DNA of 64,000 bases. Source: Lentilitoribacter sp. Alg239-R112 (lineage in GTDB: Bacteria > Pseudomonadota > Alphaproteobacteria > Rhizobiales > Rhizobiaceae). Under the pieces are notes generated by a model. The model was not told where the DNA came from. It made no database searches and saw only the letters and a program-made list of their open reading frames with translations. A program made the position numbers and the translations under genes. Below, piece by piece: positions 9,484 to 17,941 of the stretch (positions are counted from its first letter, which is position 1; each line of letters begins with the position of its first letter). The stretch is from the NCBI RefSeq assembly GCF_900537175.1, contig NZ_LS999834.1, positions 1,473-65,472 of the forward strand, in the 5' to 3' direction.

Positions 9484-10860
9484 ATGCAGAAAATTTGGGC
9501 AGAACGTGCACTTACACCGGACGGCTGGCAAACCAATGTTTTGATTGATGTCGATCAAGATGGGAGAATAAAGCAGGTGACGCCCGATTCACCACTAGAT
9601 GTTGTAGGGGATGCTGAAAAATATAGTTGCATCCTGGCTGCGCCTGCCAATGCCCATTCTCATAGTTTTCAAAGAGCAATGGCTGGATTAACCGAGCAAC
9701 GCGGCGCAAACAAAAGTGATAGCTTTTGGAGCTGGCGACGCCTCATGTTCCGTTTTTTGGAAGAGATAACACCAGAGCAGGTTCAAGCAATTGCGGCCTA
9801 TGTACAGATGGAGATGCTGGAAGCAGGATACGCAACGAATGTGGAGTTTCACTACCTTCACCATGCGCAAGGCGGCCAACCCTATGATCAACTTGGCGAA
9901 ATGGCTATGCGAATTACAGAAGCCGCAAAGCAAACAGGCATCGGTCTATCGCTTTTACCAGTTCATTATCAATATGGTGGATTAAACAAACGCGTTCCCG
10001 TGAGTGGTCAGGATCGATTTTGCAACGATTTAGACCGCTTTGTGACATTAGCGTCAGACTGTGCTGGCTTGGTTCGCAATGGCGCAAGTGACTGGTCCAG
10101 CGGTGTTGCGCCTCATAGTATGCGTGCTGTTATGCCTTCGGACCTTAAACAAATGGCCACGTTATTTCCAAATGGCCCCATTCACATGCATCTGGCCGAA
10201 CAAATTCCAGAAGTTGAAGAAGTCGTTTCAGAGCTTGGTTGTCGTCCTGTTGAATGGATTTTGGACCAAATTGGACCAGATGCACGTTGGCATTTTATCC
10301 ATCTTACGCAGATGTTGCCGCATGAAACAGAACAATTGGCGAAAACTGGTGCAACGGCTGTCTTATGTCCAATTACTGAATCTAGTCTTGGCGATGGTAT
10401 TTTCGACGGGCCGCGGTGGTTTAATGCAGGTGGTCGCGTTGCCATTGGGTCTGACAGCAATATACGTATCTCTCTTTGTGAGGAATTGCGCACTCTTGAT
10501 TATTCTCAAAGGCTTCGGGACAATTCTCGCGCGGCATTGGCAACGTCGGAATTTTCAACCGGGCGCAGGCTTTATGATGCCGTCCTGCATGGGGGGGCGG
10601 CAAGTGCGGGTCGCCAGACTGGAGCATTAAAAGCAGGTTTCTGGGCCGACATGTTAGCGTTCGATATGAAGCATGCAGATCTTTGCGGACTTCAACAGGA
10701 CAAACTGATCGATAGTTTTGTCTTTACCGGAGATAACCGGATGATTACAGATGTGTGGAGTGCAGGACGGCATATGGTTTCATCTGGCAGGCATATACAT
10801 AAAGACGAAATTACCAACGAATATCTACGCGCTGTAATGGGGTTGAGGGAAGAGTTTTGA
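9484..10860 (+). CDS. hutF: Formimidoylglutamate deiminase
   Basis: HutF converts N-formimidoylglutamate to N-formylglutamate and ammonia, linking HutI to HutG. The 458-residue protein is an amidohydrolase of the TRZ/ATZ type: the metal-site region reads APANAHSHSFQRAMAGL, with TNVEFHYLHH, MHLAEQIPEVEEV and the distal metal aspartate in AIGSDSNIRISL. The frame stays open upstream to 9373, but the ATG at 9484 is chosen because homology begins at MQKIWAERALTPDG and the upstream part would fill the divergent promoter. Its TGA overlaps the TTG start of hutC. Confidence 0.94.
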   Translation: MQKIWAERALTPDGWQTNVLIDVDQDGRIKQVTPDSPLDVVGDAEKYSCILAAPANAHSHSFQRAMAGLTEQRGANKSDSFWSWRRLMFRFLEEITPEQVQAIAAYVQMEMLEAGYATNVEFHYLHHAQGGQPYDQLGEMAMRITEAAKQTGIGLSLLPVHYQYGGLNKRVPVSGQDRFCNDLDRFVTLASDCAGLVRNGASDWSSGVAPHSMRAVMPSDLKQMATLFPNGPIHMHLAEQIPEVEEVVSELGCRPVEWILDQIGPDARWHFIHLTQMLPHETEQLAKTGATAVLCPITESSLGDGIFDGPRWFNAGGRVAIGSDSNIRISLCEELRTLDYSQRLRDNSRAALATSEFSTGRRLYDAVLHGGAASAGRQTGALKAGFWADMLAFDMKHADLCGLQQDKLIDSFVFTGDNRMITDVWSAGRHMVSSGRHIHKDEITNEYLRAVMGLREEF

Positions 10861-11564
10861 ACCAGATAAGCATTAATTCCTGGCAGGGCGTTCAAGAGGA
10901 AGTTCTTCGCCGCATCAGAAACCGTGTTTGGAAGCCCGGCGCGCAAATCCCCAACGAAATGGATCTTGCTAAAGAATTCGAATGTTCTCGCTCCACCGTC
11001 AACCGCGCACTCAGAGAGCTTGCCGAAAATGGATTTCTAGAGCGGAAACGAAAGTCGGGTACACGAGTTGCAAGGCATCCCGTTGCAAAAGCTGTTTTAG
11101 ATATCCAGATCGTGCGACATGAAGTAGAGGATCGCGGGTCCGTTTATAGCTATGGAATGTTAGGGCGCGAAATTAAGATGCCACCAAATGGCGTTACCTT
11201 TGCGTTAGAACAATCTCGTGGCGAGGAGATGTTGCATATCGTTGCGCTCCATATGGCTGATGGCGCGCCTTATGCGCTTGAAGATCGCTGGATAAGTCTA
11301 AGCACGGTACCGGAAGCTCGAAATGTGGATTTCACCATTCATTCTGCAAATGAATGGCTCTTGGAAAACATCTCGTATGATCGGGCAGCTTTGACAATCT
11401 ATGCAGGTTCAGCCAGTAAATCCCAACAGGAACATTTGAATATACCGCACAGTTCTCCGCTTATGCATCTAGAAAGACAGACATGGATTGCCAATAAAGC
11501 AGTGACTCATGTTATTTTATCTCATATGCCGGGTCATCGTATTGTAAGATCGATAACAAATTAG
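10857..11564 (+). CDS. hutC: Histidine utilisation repressor, GntR/UTRA family
   Basis: The 235-residue protein has an N-terminal GntR winged helix (IPNEMDLAKEFECSRSTVNR, residues about 25-50) and a UTRA effector domain. HutC proteins repress hut genes and leave DNA when urocanate accumulates. It begins with TTG overlapping the hutF stop as TTGA, preceded by the purine run GAGGGAAGAG. Placement in the hutF operon means it probably represses its own synthesis. The gene is followed after 17 nt by the convergent racemase gene. Confidence 0.92.
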   Translation: MNQISINSWQGVQEEVLRRIRNRVWKPGAQIPNEMDLAKEFECSRSTVNRALRELAENGFLERKRKSGTRVARHPVAKAVLDIQIVRHEVEDRGSVYSYGMLGREIKMPPNGVTFALEQSRGEEMLHIVALHMADGAPYALEDRWISLSTVPEARNVDFTIHSANEWLLENISYDRAALTIYAGSASKSQQEHLNIPHSSPLMHLERQTWIANKAVTHVILSHMPGHRIVRSITN

Positions 11565-11581
11565 GTGTTCCGAACCTGGCA

Positions 11582-12337
11582 CTATTGCCTTCTTTTGGCT
11601 CCTGAGAATGCGATAATCTCATCTACTAGAATGTCGAGGCCATCAACGATCGAAATGTCCGATTTTATCTGCTTGCTGAGCAATGAAAATTCTGTGCAAC
11701 CTACCAATATTGCGCAAGCGCCGCGGTTCTTCAGCCGTATAACTTCTTCATTTAGCAAAGCAAGATCATCAGCGCATGGACCGGCCTTCTTAATCCGCTG
11801 AATAGACGCTAAGATGGCTGTTGTATTTTTTGGATAAATGGCAGTTAAGCCAACATCCTCAAGCAGCGATTGAAAAAGACCAATTTGTTCTGTGGCAGGA
11901 GATGCTAAAATCCCTACTCCTGAGCCTGCGGGAAGTAGCTTTGCAAGATGTGCGCAAGTTAATTTTGGCATGTGAATAAGCGGGATTTCAGAGCTTGCCT
12001 CCACCCAATCAGCATAATAGTGCGCTGTATTACAGGGTATAACTAATGCCTCCGCGCCGGCAACTTCAAGGCGCGCTGCCATATCCGCAAGGGTAGGTCC
12101 GGGGTTAACCCCGCTTTGTTTAATGAGGTGCTCAATACGAGACGGAACTTGCGGGTTCATGTCTATAATCATCGGAACCTGATCTTTATCATCTTCGGCA
12201 AGTGTTGCCCCATGTACACGCTGCATCAATGCAATGGTTGCTTCAACACCCATGCCGCCAAGCATGCCGATGCGGCGCAACTTAACTGACTTTGTATCTT
12301 TCATTTGCATTTTATTGAGACGCATGGTGTTCTCCAA
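11582..12337 (-). CDS. Aspartate/glutamate racemase family protein
   Basis: Cofactor-independent racemases of this family use two cysteines to abstract and return the alpha proton of aspartate, glutamate or related substrates. Both are present, in PCNTAHYYADW and in VGCTEFSLL, together with the N-terminal GMLGGMGVEATIALMQR signature and the substrate region MNPQVPSRIEHL. The 251-residue length is close to the family norm. The first residues (up to VKLRRIGMLGG) are not conserved, so an internal ATG could be used. The closely divergent LysR gene at 12437 is its likely regulator. Whether it acts on glutamate from histidine breakdown is only suggested by proximity. Confidence 0.88.
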   Translation of the reverse strand: MENTMRLNKMQMKDTKSVKLRRIGMLGGMGVEATIALMQRVHGATLAEDDKDQVPMIIDMNPQVPSRIEHLIKQSGVNPGPTLADMAARLEVAGAEALVIPCNTAHYYADWVEASSEIPLIHMPKLTCAHLAKLLPAGSGVGILASPATEQIGLFQSLLEDVGLTAIYPKNTTAILASIQRIKKAGPCADDLALLNEEVIRLKNRGACAILVGCTEFSLLSKQIKSDISIVDGLDILVDEIIAFSGAKRRQ

Positions 12338-12381
12338 AATTTTGTTTTGCTCATATTATCAATTGAAAAATACGTTTCATA

Positions 12382-12406
12382 ATGCGAAATTCCGCATATA
12401 ATATGC
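12382..12406. promoter_or_regulatory. Dyads between the racemase and LysR genes
   Basis: Two overlapping palindromes lie in the 99-nt divergent region: ATGCG AAATTC CGCAT (12382-12397) and GCATATAATATGC (12394-12406). Short dyads in a shared promoter are what LysR-type regulators use, so this is the probable operator for the neighbouring LysR protein. Confidence 0.45.
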
Positions 12407-12436
12407 AGAAAATGCAAGTTATGGATGAGGTGAGTT

Positions 12437-13324
12437 ATGCGACTTGAATGGATAGAAGACATATTGGCTGTGCTTGACCATGGCTCACTTGCACACGCTG
12501 CGGAAAAAAGGTTTTTGACGCAATCCGCATTCACCCGCCGTATTCGACTTATTGAAAATAGTGTTGGCGCAGTTCTGTTTGATCGCACTCGTAAGCCCGT
12601 CACATTAATGCCCGGTGTTGCCGCATTGGAGCCAGAACTACGTGACCTGTGTAGCCGGCTGCAACGTTTGCAAAATACAATGAGAGAAGTATCAAACCCG
12701 CATGGTCATACGGTCACAATAGCATGTCAACACGCACTAACAACGCTGCTATCATCAAAACTTGCTGGGGTTCTTCGGCCACAGAAACGAAAAGTACGTG
12801 TTCGATCTGGCGATGGTGATGAATGTTTAATGCTTTTACTTTCGGGGGAAGTTGAGTTTGCAATGATGTATGACACGCTTGGTATTCGTAAGGCTGTCCT
12901 TCCCAAGGCATTTGAATCTATATCACTTGGAGTGGATACGCTGATACCAGTATGTGCACCATCCATGCGCTCAGCAGCGGAGCAGAATGAAGTTCCAGTC
13001 ATCAGTTATCCGTCAGATGTGTTCTTGGGGAAGGTGTTTGAACGGGCAATTGTTCCCCAATTGCCATCGGGTGTAACAGTGTACCCCAAAGCTGAAACAT
13101 CATTGACACTTGCCATGTTACAATTTGCGATTGACGGTTATGGCGTCGCTTGGTTGCCAAAATCGCTTGTTTTTGATCACATAGATGAACAGCGCCTAAT
13201 CAGTCTCAGCTCAGTTTTGCCTGAACAGGAGTTGGGGATCAAAATGTTCAGTCTTACCGATGCTCGCAATGAACAACATAATTCCGTATGGTTGGATTTG
13301 TCAGAAATCTCTCATCATAATTAA
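12437..13324 (+). CDS. LysR-family transcriptional regulator
   Basis: The 295-residue protein has a LysR winged helix at residues 1-60 (WIEDILAVLDHGSLAHAAEK, then LTQSAFTRRIRLIENSVGAVLFDR) and a substrate-binding domain typical of the family. It starts at ATG 100 nt from the divergent Asp/Glu racemase gene, with GAGGTGAG just upstream. By position it should activate or repress that racemase; the inducer cannot be read from the sequence. Confidence 0.9.
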   Translation: MRLEWIEDILAVLDHGSLAHAAEKRFLTQSAFTRRIRLIENSVGAVLFDRTRKPVTLMPGVAALEPELRDLCSRLQRLQNTMREVSNPHGHTVTIACQHALTTLLSSKLAGVLRPQKRKVRVRSGDGDECLMLLLSGEVEFAMMYDTLGIRKAVLPKAFESISLGVDTLIPVCAPSMRSAAEQNEVPVISYPSDVFLGKVFERAIVPQLPSGVTVYPKAETSLTLAMLQFAIDGYGVAWLPKSLVFDHIDEQRLISLSSVLPEQELGIKMFSLTDARNEQHNSVWLDLSEISHHN

Positions 13325-13736
13325 GATCATCATTCAAAAATTAATTCAAGATTGATAATCTGTATGGGTTTAATATGCCATATGCTGACAAGTTTCCCCA
13401 ACCCAGACAGCAAGTTTTATGCTCTTAGTTATTCCAGTTTATGAGTGTTTAATAATACACTTTTTGAGTGTTATCCAGAATATACATCTCGATTTTTCCT
13501 TGTTTTCTTTCTGGGCTATCCAACTCTTAACGTGCATATATCAGGCAATATAGCTCAAAAAGTTATAAAATTCAGTCTACTATTTAGCTTAACCTTTTTA
13601 AAAAAGGTAATTTTCCTTTTCCATTTAGTGTACCATCACACGTGGGAGTTTTCGTCTATATGCCGGATTCTACCCAATGAACTGATGGATGAGTGTCCGT
13701 GAGTTCATATAAAAGGGGACAAAAACAGGAGAAGAT
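13325..13736. other. Intergenic gap before the UspA gene
   Basis: This AT-rich 412-nt stretch shows no convincing gene. An 85-codon phenylalanine-rich frame at 13445-13702 lacks a ribosome binding site and recognisable content. The last 30 nt include the strong ribosome binding site AGGAG of the following UspA gene; the UspA/symporter promoter should lie here. Confidence 0.5.
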
Positions 13737-14177
13737 ATGATGTCTACTAAATTAGTAGTCGGCCTTGACGGACATGGTTCGGGCGAGCGGGCGCTTGCTT
13801 ATGCCAAAAAACTGGCCGAACTCATTGGCAGCTGTGAAGTGCTGGTCGTTTATGTGGTGGAATGGTCACCATTTTCATTCCAAACCGCAGAAGAAAACGC
13901 CGAACGTCATAAACGCAGGGAACAAGAAATTTCCTTGGCTATGGAGCGGGTTGTTGATCCTGCCGTTGCTCAGCTTCGCGACAGCGGTTTAACCGTACGT
14001 GGTTTGGTAAAGCATGGTGATGTTGCAGAGACGTTGAGTCGTATTTCTGATGAAGAAAATGCGGAACAAATCATCGTCGCGCGTTCATCTGAAGGGGGGA
14101 TATCCAACCGTATTTTCGGCAGTTCCACTTCTAACCTGGTTATGAGCGCATCCGTGCCTGTAACCGTCGTAAACTAG
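13737..14177 (+). CDS. Universal stress protein (UspA family)
   Basis: A single-domain 146-residue Usp protein, cytoplasmic. The nucleotide-binding signature is visible as VARSSEGGISNRIFGSSTSN, giving the G-x9-G-S pattern of ATP-binding members, after an N-terminal LVVGLDGHGSGERAL strand-loop. The start ATG (a second ATG follows at once) has AGGAG 7 nt upstream. It is followed after 12 nt by the sodium:alanine symporter gene, so the two are probably co-transcribed, as Usp proteins often are with transporters they may modulate. Confidence 0.93.
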   Translation: MMSTKLVVGLDGHGSGERALAYAKKLAELIGSCEVLVVYVVEWSPFSFQTAEENAERHKRREQEISLAMERVVDPAVAQLRDSGLTVRGLVKHGDVAETLSRISDEENAEQIIVARSSEGGISNRIFGSSTSNLVMSASVPVTVVN

Positions 14178-14189
14178 GGGGCAGCCAAA

Positions 14190-15743
14190 ATGAAAATGCT
14201 TAAAACAATCTCTTTAGCAATAATCACCTTTTTATCTGTTGTCTTGCCGACTTATGCGCAAGAAGCAATGACACTTGATCAAAAAGTAAATGAGGTATTT
14301 GCAACTGTAACCGGACCATTTGTAAGTCTGATCTTCGCACCCATTCCGGGGACATCATTCCCCTGGATCGTAATGTGGCTCGTCATAGCTGCGACCGTGT
14401 TTACGCTGTATTTCGGGTTTGTTCAGTTCCGTTACTTCAAACATGCGGTCAGCCTTGTTAAGGGTGATTATTCAGACCCAAATGATGCCGGTGAAGTTAG
14501 CCATTTCCAAGCTTTGGCAACAGCGCTTTCCGGAACGGTTGGTCTGGGTAACATCGCAGGTGTTGCCGTTGCTGTCGGCATCGGTGGACCCGGTGCAACC
14601 TTTTGGATGATCTTGGCTGGCCTTTTAGGTATGGCATCAAAGTTTACCGAATGTACGCTGGGTGTAAAATATAGGAATGAATATGCAGATGGCACCGTTT
14701 CCGGTGGCCCGATGTACTATATTTCCAAAGGTTTCAAAGAACTTGGTTTACCAGGTGGTAGATTTCTTGCGGTTCTATTTTCTGTCTTCTGTATCTTGGG
14801 TGCACTTGGCGGTGGTAATATGTTCCAGGCCAATCAGGCGCATGCGCAAATTAGCGGAATTGTTGGAGATTATCCGGGTTGGATCACGGGCATTATTTTT
14901 GCCGGTGTTGTTTTTGCCGTCATCGTCGGTGGCATCAAGTCAATCGCCAGTGTTACTGAAAAAGTCGTGCCTTTCATGGGTATTCTTTATGTTGGCGCAG
15001 CGCTTATAATCCTTCTTGTCAATTATGACAAAATTGGTTGGGCCTTTGGTCAAATCTTCGCTGGTGCATTCACTGGTTTAGGTGTTGCAGGTGGTTTTGT
15101 TGGCGCTCTTATTCAGGGTTTCAAACGAGCAGCCTTCTCCAACGAAGCCGGAGTGGGATCTGCAGCGATTGCGCACTCTGCGGTGAAAACCAATGAGCCT
15201 ATTACTGAGGGGTTTGTGTCACTACTCGAGCCGCTAATCGATACAGTTGTTATTTGTACAATGACGGCGTTGGTTATCACAATCTCCGGTCAGTTGGTTA
15301 TGGATGCCGAAACCGGAAACTTTGTGCTGAATGAGGCAGGTAATGCTATTCAGACGGTAGGTGGTACATCAGGCGTTGCCCTCACATCTGCAGCCTTCGG
15401 AGCATCAATCTCATGGTTCCCGTTTTTGCTTGCAATTGCTGTTGTGTTGTTTGCATTCTCAACCATGATTTCATGGTCGTATTATGGCTTGAAAAGCTGG
15501 ACATACCTCTTTGGAGAAGGAAAAAGATCTGAACTTACGTTTAAATCAATCTTCTGTATCTTCATTGTGATTGGTGCGGCAGCTAGCTTGGGCCCGGTTA
15601 TCGATTTCTCTGATGCCGCGATCTTTGCAATGGCAGTTGTCAACATCTTTGCTCTGTACTTCCTGATTGGTTTGGTAAGAAAAGAGCTGGCATCTTATAG
15701 TGCGCGCCTAGCGTCGGGCGAGATCAAAAAGTTCAAGTCTTAA
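14190..15743 (+). CDS. Sodium:alanine/glycine symporter (AGCS family)
   Basis: The 517-residue inner-membrane protein carries many hydrophobic helices and the AGCS signatures ALSGTVGLGNIAGVAVAVGI, GGPMYYISKGFKELG and AAFSNEAGVGSAAIAHSAVK. Such proteins take up alanine or glycine with sodium. The N-terminus (first 24 residues, ending PTYAQ) looks like a cleavable signal or an extra helix ahead of the transport core, as seen in some marine members. It lies 12 nt after the UspA gene and is closed by a strong terminator. Confidence 0.94.
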   Translation: MKMLKTISLAIITFLSVVLPTYAQEAMTLDQKVNEVFATVTGPFVSLIFAPIPGTSFPWIVMWLVIAATVFTLYFGFVQFRYFKHAVSLVKGDYSDPNDAGEVSHFQALATALSGTVGLGNIAGVAVAVGIGGPGATFWMILAGLLGMASKFTECTLGVKYRNEYADGTVSGGPMYYISKGFKELGLPGGRFLAVLFSVFCILGALGGGNMFQANQAHAQISGIVGDYPGWITGIIFAGVVFAVIVGGIKSIASVTEKVVPFMGILYVGAALIILLVNYDKIGWAFGQIFAGAFTGLGVAGGFVGALIQGFKRAAFSNEAGVGSAAIAHSAVKTNEPITEGFVSLLEPLIDTVVICTMTALVITISGQLVMDAETGNFVLNEAGNAIQTVGGTSGVALTSAAFGASISWFPFLLAIAVVLFAFSTMISWSYYGLKSWTYLFGEGKRSELTFKSIFCIFIVIGAAASLGPVIDFSDAAIFAMAVVNIFALYFLIGLVRKELASYSARLASGEIKKFKS

Positions 15744-15776
15744 GACAACGATCCACGTTGAATTTATAGTTGTTGA

Positions 15777-15800
15777 GGGCGGCGTAATCGCCGCCCTTTT
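15777..15800 (+). terminator. Rho-independent terminator of the usp-symporter operon
   Basis: A perfect stem GGGCGGCG / CGCCGCCC with loop TAAT is followed by TTTT, 34 nt after the symporter stop codon. Confidence 0.92.
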
Positions 15801-15901
15801 CATATCCGACTAGCGGTCATTCCAAAAAACGATGAGATTTTCCTTGAAGATTTGTTCACTTTATGTTCTGTAATGTGTGTAATCTAATTAGGGAGAATTT
15901 A

Positions 15902-16306
15902 ATGATCAGGGGAAGTTGTCTGTGCGGGAATATTAAGTTTCAAATTTCTGGCGAACCATATTCGCTCAGTTATTGCCACTGTTCAAGATGCCGCAAAGCT
16001 GCTGGCGTGTTCTCCGCAGTGCTGATTGGCAAGTCCGATGATCTTGTCATCACGGATGGGCAAGATGAAATTGGTAAATTCAAAGCTGGGCCAGATGCCA
16101 AATTTGAGCGGTGTTTTTGTAAGGAATGCGGCACATCATTGGGTGATATGAATTCTGGAGATATATATGTGGTCGCAGCTTCCGCTCTGGATGATGATCC
16201 CAAGATACGTCCTTCACTTCACATCCACACAGCTTCAAAACCAGACTGGTATGAAATCGATGATGATTTAAAGAAATTTTCTGGAGACTATGTGTCTGAG
16301 GATTAA
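15902..16306 (+). CDS. GFA-family (DUF636) zinc protein
   Basis: The 134-residue protein has the zinc-binding cysteine pattern of the GFA/DUF636 family: SCLCGNIKFQ, YCHCSRCRKAAG and FCKECGTSL. The family is named after glutathione-dependent formaldehyde-activating enzyme, but most members have no proven reaction. The upstream in-frame ATG at 15863 is rejected because conserved sequence begins at MIRGSCLCG and GGGAG lies 7 nt before that ATG. It is probably a single-gene unit. Confidence 0.88.
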   Translation: MIRGSCLCGNIKFQISGEPYSLSYCHCSRCRKAAGVFSAVLIGKSDDLVITDGQDEIGKFKAGPDAKFERCFCKECGTSLGDMNSGDIYVVAASALDDDPKIRPSLHIHTASKPDWYEIDDDLKKFSGDYVSED

Positions 16307-16477
16307 GTTTCGATGATTTTCGTATCGTTCACACAAATACTTTAATGAAATTAATAACTTGAAGAGGGTCGTCGATTAGCTGCTAAAAGGTGTTTGTTTT
16401 ATCGGTAATCAGGAATAGAATAGTTAATCAGGTGTTTTCTAAGACATTTGTCGAAGAAAGAAATAAAGGTCCCAAAA

Positions 16478-17713
16478 TTGTTCATGAAATCTGAAGTTTC
16501 GCTGAAACAAGCGCAGGCTTTCCCATTGTATAAACGACCGGAAGCTATGCTGGTTCTCATGGCATTTGCCACGATGATGACATTTTCAACGTGGATGGCC
16601 GTTGCTGCCAATTTTGTTATTGAGGTCGTTAAATTTGACGGATCAGACAATGGTTGGATGCACACAGTGCGAGAAATTCCGGGTTTTCTGGCGTTTCTGG
16701 CGATTTTCATCTATGCGCTCATTCGTGAACAATCCTTTGGCATTATGTCGCTGTTTCTTCTTGGATTAGGCTCGGCATTGACCGCAGAATTCCCCACCCA
16801 ACAGGGCGTTTTGGTTATTACATTCGTTTCATCTTTAGGGTTTCATTATTATCAAACCGTGGCGCAAAGCCTGCAATTACAATGGCTGGCAAAAGAAAAA
16901 GCACCGCAAGTACTTGGCTGGATTGTATCCGCAGGGGCCTTTGGTGCACTCATCTCCTATGCAGCTATTATAGGTCTTTGGGAGCTGTTTGATCTGGACT
17001 ATAGAACTGTCTATTGGGCCTCTGGCAGTGTATCAATGATTATTGCGCTTTATTGCTGGTTTGCATTTCCCAATTTTCGACCAGACACCGTTCAAAGTCG
17101 GAAGGTTGTGCTTAAGAAGCGTTACTGGCTTTATTATGCGCTGGTCTTTATGGGCGGTGCGCGGCGGCAAATCTTCGTGGTTTTCGCCGCTTTCATGATG
17201 GTCGAATTGTATGGTTTTCAACTCCACCATATTGCTGGCCTTATGTTGATCAACCACCTGACGACAATGATCGCAAGTCCGTTAGTGGGCAAAATGATTG
17301 CCAGAATGGGCGAGCGATTCTCTCTTATTGTTGAGTATATAGGTCTTTTAGGTGTTTTCTTGCTGTATGCAGGTGTTTACTGGTTTAGCTGGCCATGGGA
17401 AGTGGCAGCGGTGCTTTACATTATCGATCATATATTATTTGCCATGGCATTTGCGCAAAAAACCTATTTCCAGAAGATTGCAAGCCCGGAAGATCAAGCT
17501 GCAACGGCAGCCGTTGCATTTACGATCAATCACATCGCTGCGGTTTTCTTACCTGCCGCCCTTGGGTATCTTTGGCTGTATGACCCGTCCATGGTTTATA
17601 CGCTTGCCGCATTAATGGCGTGTGTGTCTTTGGTCTTGGCAACTTTAGTCCCTCGTTTCCCAACAGATGGACATGAAACGATTTTCAAAAGACTGATACC
17701 AAGTCAAGCTTGA
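16478..17713 (+). CDS. MFS transporter
   Basis: The protein of about 411 residues has roughly twelve hydrophobic segments and the two-halves layout of a major facilitator. A charged loop MIARMGERFSL near the middle matches the usual inter-domain region. Start choice is uncertain: the frame opens with a TTG at 16448, a TTG at 16478 has AAAGG 8 nt upstream, and the first ATG is at 16484; 16478 or 16484 is most likely. The substrate is not evident, and neighbours give no hint. It precedes the mrcA gene by about 230 nt with no clear terminator. Confidence 0.85.
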   Translation: MFMKSEVSLKQAQAFPLYKRPEAMLVLMAFATMMTFSTWMAVAANFVIEVVKFDGSDNGWMHTVREIPGFLAFLAIFIYALIREQSFGIMSLFLLGLGSALTAEFPTQQGVLVITFVSSLGFHYYQTVAQSLQLQWLAKEKAPQVLGWIVSAGAFGALISYAAIIGLWELFDLDYRTVYWASGSVSMIIALYCWFAFPNFRPDTVQSRKVVLKKRYWLYYALVFMGGARRQIFVVFAAFMMVELYGFQLHHIAGLMLINHLTTMIASPLVGKMIARMGERFSLIVEYIGLLGVFLLYAGVYWFSWPWEVAAVLYIIDHILFAMAFAQKTYFQKIASPEDQAATAAVAFTINHIAAVFLPAALGYLWLYDPSMVYTLAALMACVSLVLATLVPRFPTDGHETIFKRLIPSQA

Positions 17714-17941
17714 TCACATTGTGAAACTTTGCCCGGTGGATTAATGTGCAGACTAGCTTTTCTGCTTGAAAAACACGAATCGTGCTATAAAAGGAGCCAG
17801 ACGTAATGGTTCGCGTAACTGACGATATGTATTTTCGTCGCCAGAGCCTAATTTTGTACACAATCTTGGCATAAATTTTCTCCACCTTGGGGATTTCATA
17901 ATGACTGACCACTGCGGCATATAAGGGTTAAATAGAATCAA

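Noticed and set aside
13445..13702. 85-codon frame between LysR and UspA genes
   Set aside because: No ribosome binding site, no recognisable content, and strong Phe/Leu bias expected of AT-rich non-coding DNA.
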